This document shows, in pieces, positions 4,571 through 5,027 of a stretch of 5,027 bases of DNA. The stretch covers positions 1 to 5,027 of the forward strand of contig CASQEL010000178.1 of the NCBI GenBank assembly GCA_949427775.1. Reading direction: 5' to 3'. The notes under the pieces are model-generated. The model was not told where the DNA came from, ran no database searches, and saw only the letters and a list, made by a program, of their open reading frames with translations. Position 1 is the first letter of the stretch. Each line of letters starts with the position of its first letter. This DNA is from an uncultured Desulfovibrionaceae bacterium (GTDB taxonomy: Bacteria; Desulfobacterota; Desulfovibrionia; Desulfovibrionales; Desulfovibrionaceae). A program made the translations under genes and the position numbers.

Positions 4571-5027
4571 TCAACGCCCGGACGCGCTGCGCAGCACCTC
4601 CAGTTTGGAGCCGTGAAAGCGTTCCATCCCCGAAGCCGCATCGTTTTTCATGCCCTGCGCCAACACCTTGCGCAAAAACGCATCTCCGGCAGCCACGACT
4701 TCCGGCATGGTGTAGTAGTCCGCATCTTCCACCCCGTAGGACAATTCCAACACCAGGGGCACGCCGTCCCAGCCTCCGGTCCAGGCTTCCAGACCGATTT
4801 CCGCCCGACGCCCCGCCAGTTCCACAAAACCGGCCTTGACGGAATAGCTGTAGGCGGTCAAAGGCGTCAGCACCGTATCCGGCGACAGGCCGCTGTGCGC
4901 CAGATCAGGCACCAGCCGGACAAATTGCGCCAGTGTGGGCCGCTGCAGATTCCCCAGTTCCTCAACCGGCAATTTACGCAAATCCACACCCTTCTCCACC
5001 TTGCTGCGGATGGCGCCGTCATCCCCG
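4571..5027 (-). CDS. Hypothetical protein, C-terminal 151 residues (start outside window)
   Basis: The reverse-strand frame is open from the right edge to the TGA at 4571-4573, giving 151 residues. A GTG at 4999-4997 could act as a start, but the frame continues upstream as GDDGAIRSK with no stop and I see no ribosome binding site for it, so the true start is probably outside. I do not recognise the family. The visible part is mildly acidic and soluble, with no membrane segment or signal. It has a helical, leucine-rich stretch (LRKLPVEELGNLQRPTLAQF), a likely beta-rich middle (TAYSYSVKAGFVELAGR, AEIGLEAWTGGWDGVPLVL) and an acid/tyrosine stretch (GVEDADYYTMPEV) before a final helix. Codon use matches the other genes, so it is probably expressed. 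It converges on the operon and is transcribed separately. Confidence 0.7.
   Translation of the reverse strand, partial: GDDGAIRSKVEKGVDLRKLPVEELGNLQRPTLAQFVRLVPDLAHSGLSPDTVLTPLTAYSYSVKAGFVELAGRRAEIGLEAWTGGWDGVPLVLELSYGVEDADYYTMPEVVAAGDAFLRKVLAQGMKNDAASGMERFHGSKLEVLRSASGR

Noticed and set aside
4365..4616. Rightward open frame of 83 codons in the convergent intergenic region
   Set aside because: No ribosome binding site, low-complexity basic composition, overlaps the end of the leftward gene, and most of it consists of hairpin arms.

Overview
The window reads as bacterial chromosome from a fairly GC-rich genome (codon third positions mostly G/C). A Desulfovibrionaceae-like or related sulfate-reducer origin is my best guess. 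It rests on overall style (GAF/HD-GYP signalling proteins, a deaminase of the kind used in futalosine-type menaquinone synthesis, a small CYTH protein) and not on any diagnostic marker. I see no rRNA, tRNA, CRISPR array, insertion sequence or integrase gene.

Layout. Positions 1-469 hold no convincing gene. They contain a terminator-like hairpin at the left edge (1-24), an imperfect palindrome (23-52), an AT-rich patch with a possible leftward promoter and a weak leftward open frame (65-196), then a GC-rich leader with adjacent stems just before the first gene. Positions 470-4238 carry three closely packed rightward genes that look like one operon. The first is a 683-residue TaR3-like metallo-beta-lactamase-fold/GAF/HD-GYP fusion (470-2521). 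The second is a 409-residue amidohydrolase of the purine-derivative deaminase group, possibly aminodeoxyfutalosine deaminase (2536-3765). The third is a 162-residue CYTH-domain protein, probably an inorganic triphosphatase (3750-4238), which overlaps the second gene by 16 bases. Positions 4239-4570 are a non-coding stretch dense in hairpins. A leftward gene of unknown function runs from the right edge to 4571 and converges on the operon; its start lies outside the window.

How the genes may work together. All three operon products are predicted metal-dependent hydrolases acting on phosphorylated or purine-derived small molecules: a cyclic-dinucleotide phosphodiesterase with an added metallo-hydrolase domain, a purine-nucleoside-type deaminase and a triphosphate-tunnel enzyme. 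A shared role in second-messenger or nucleotide turnover is possible, but co-localisation alone does not prove it.

The points most worth a second look are the MBL-GAF-HD-GYP architecture with a CxxC pair in its linker, and the convergent intergenic region. In that region the 3' end of the leftward gene can form two mutually exclusive RNA pairings, one of them a terminator hairpin.
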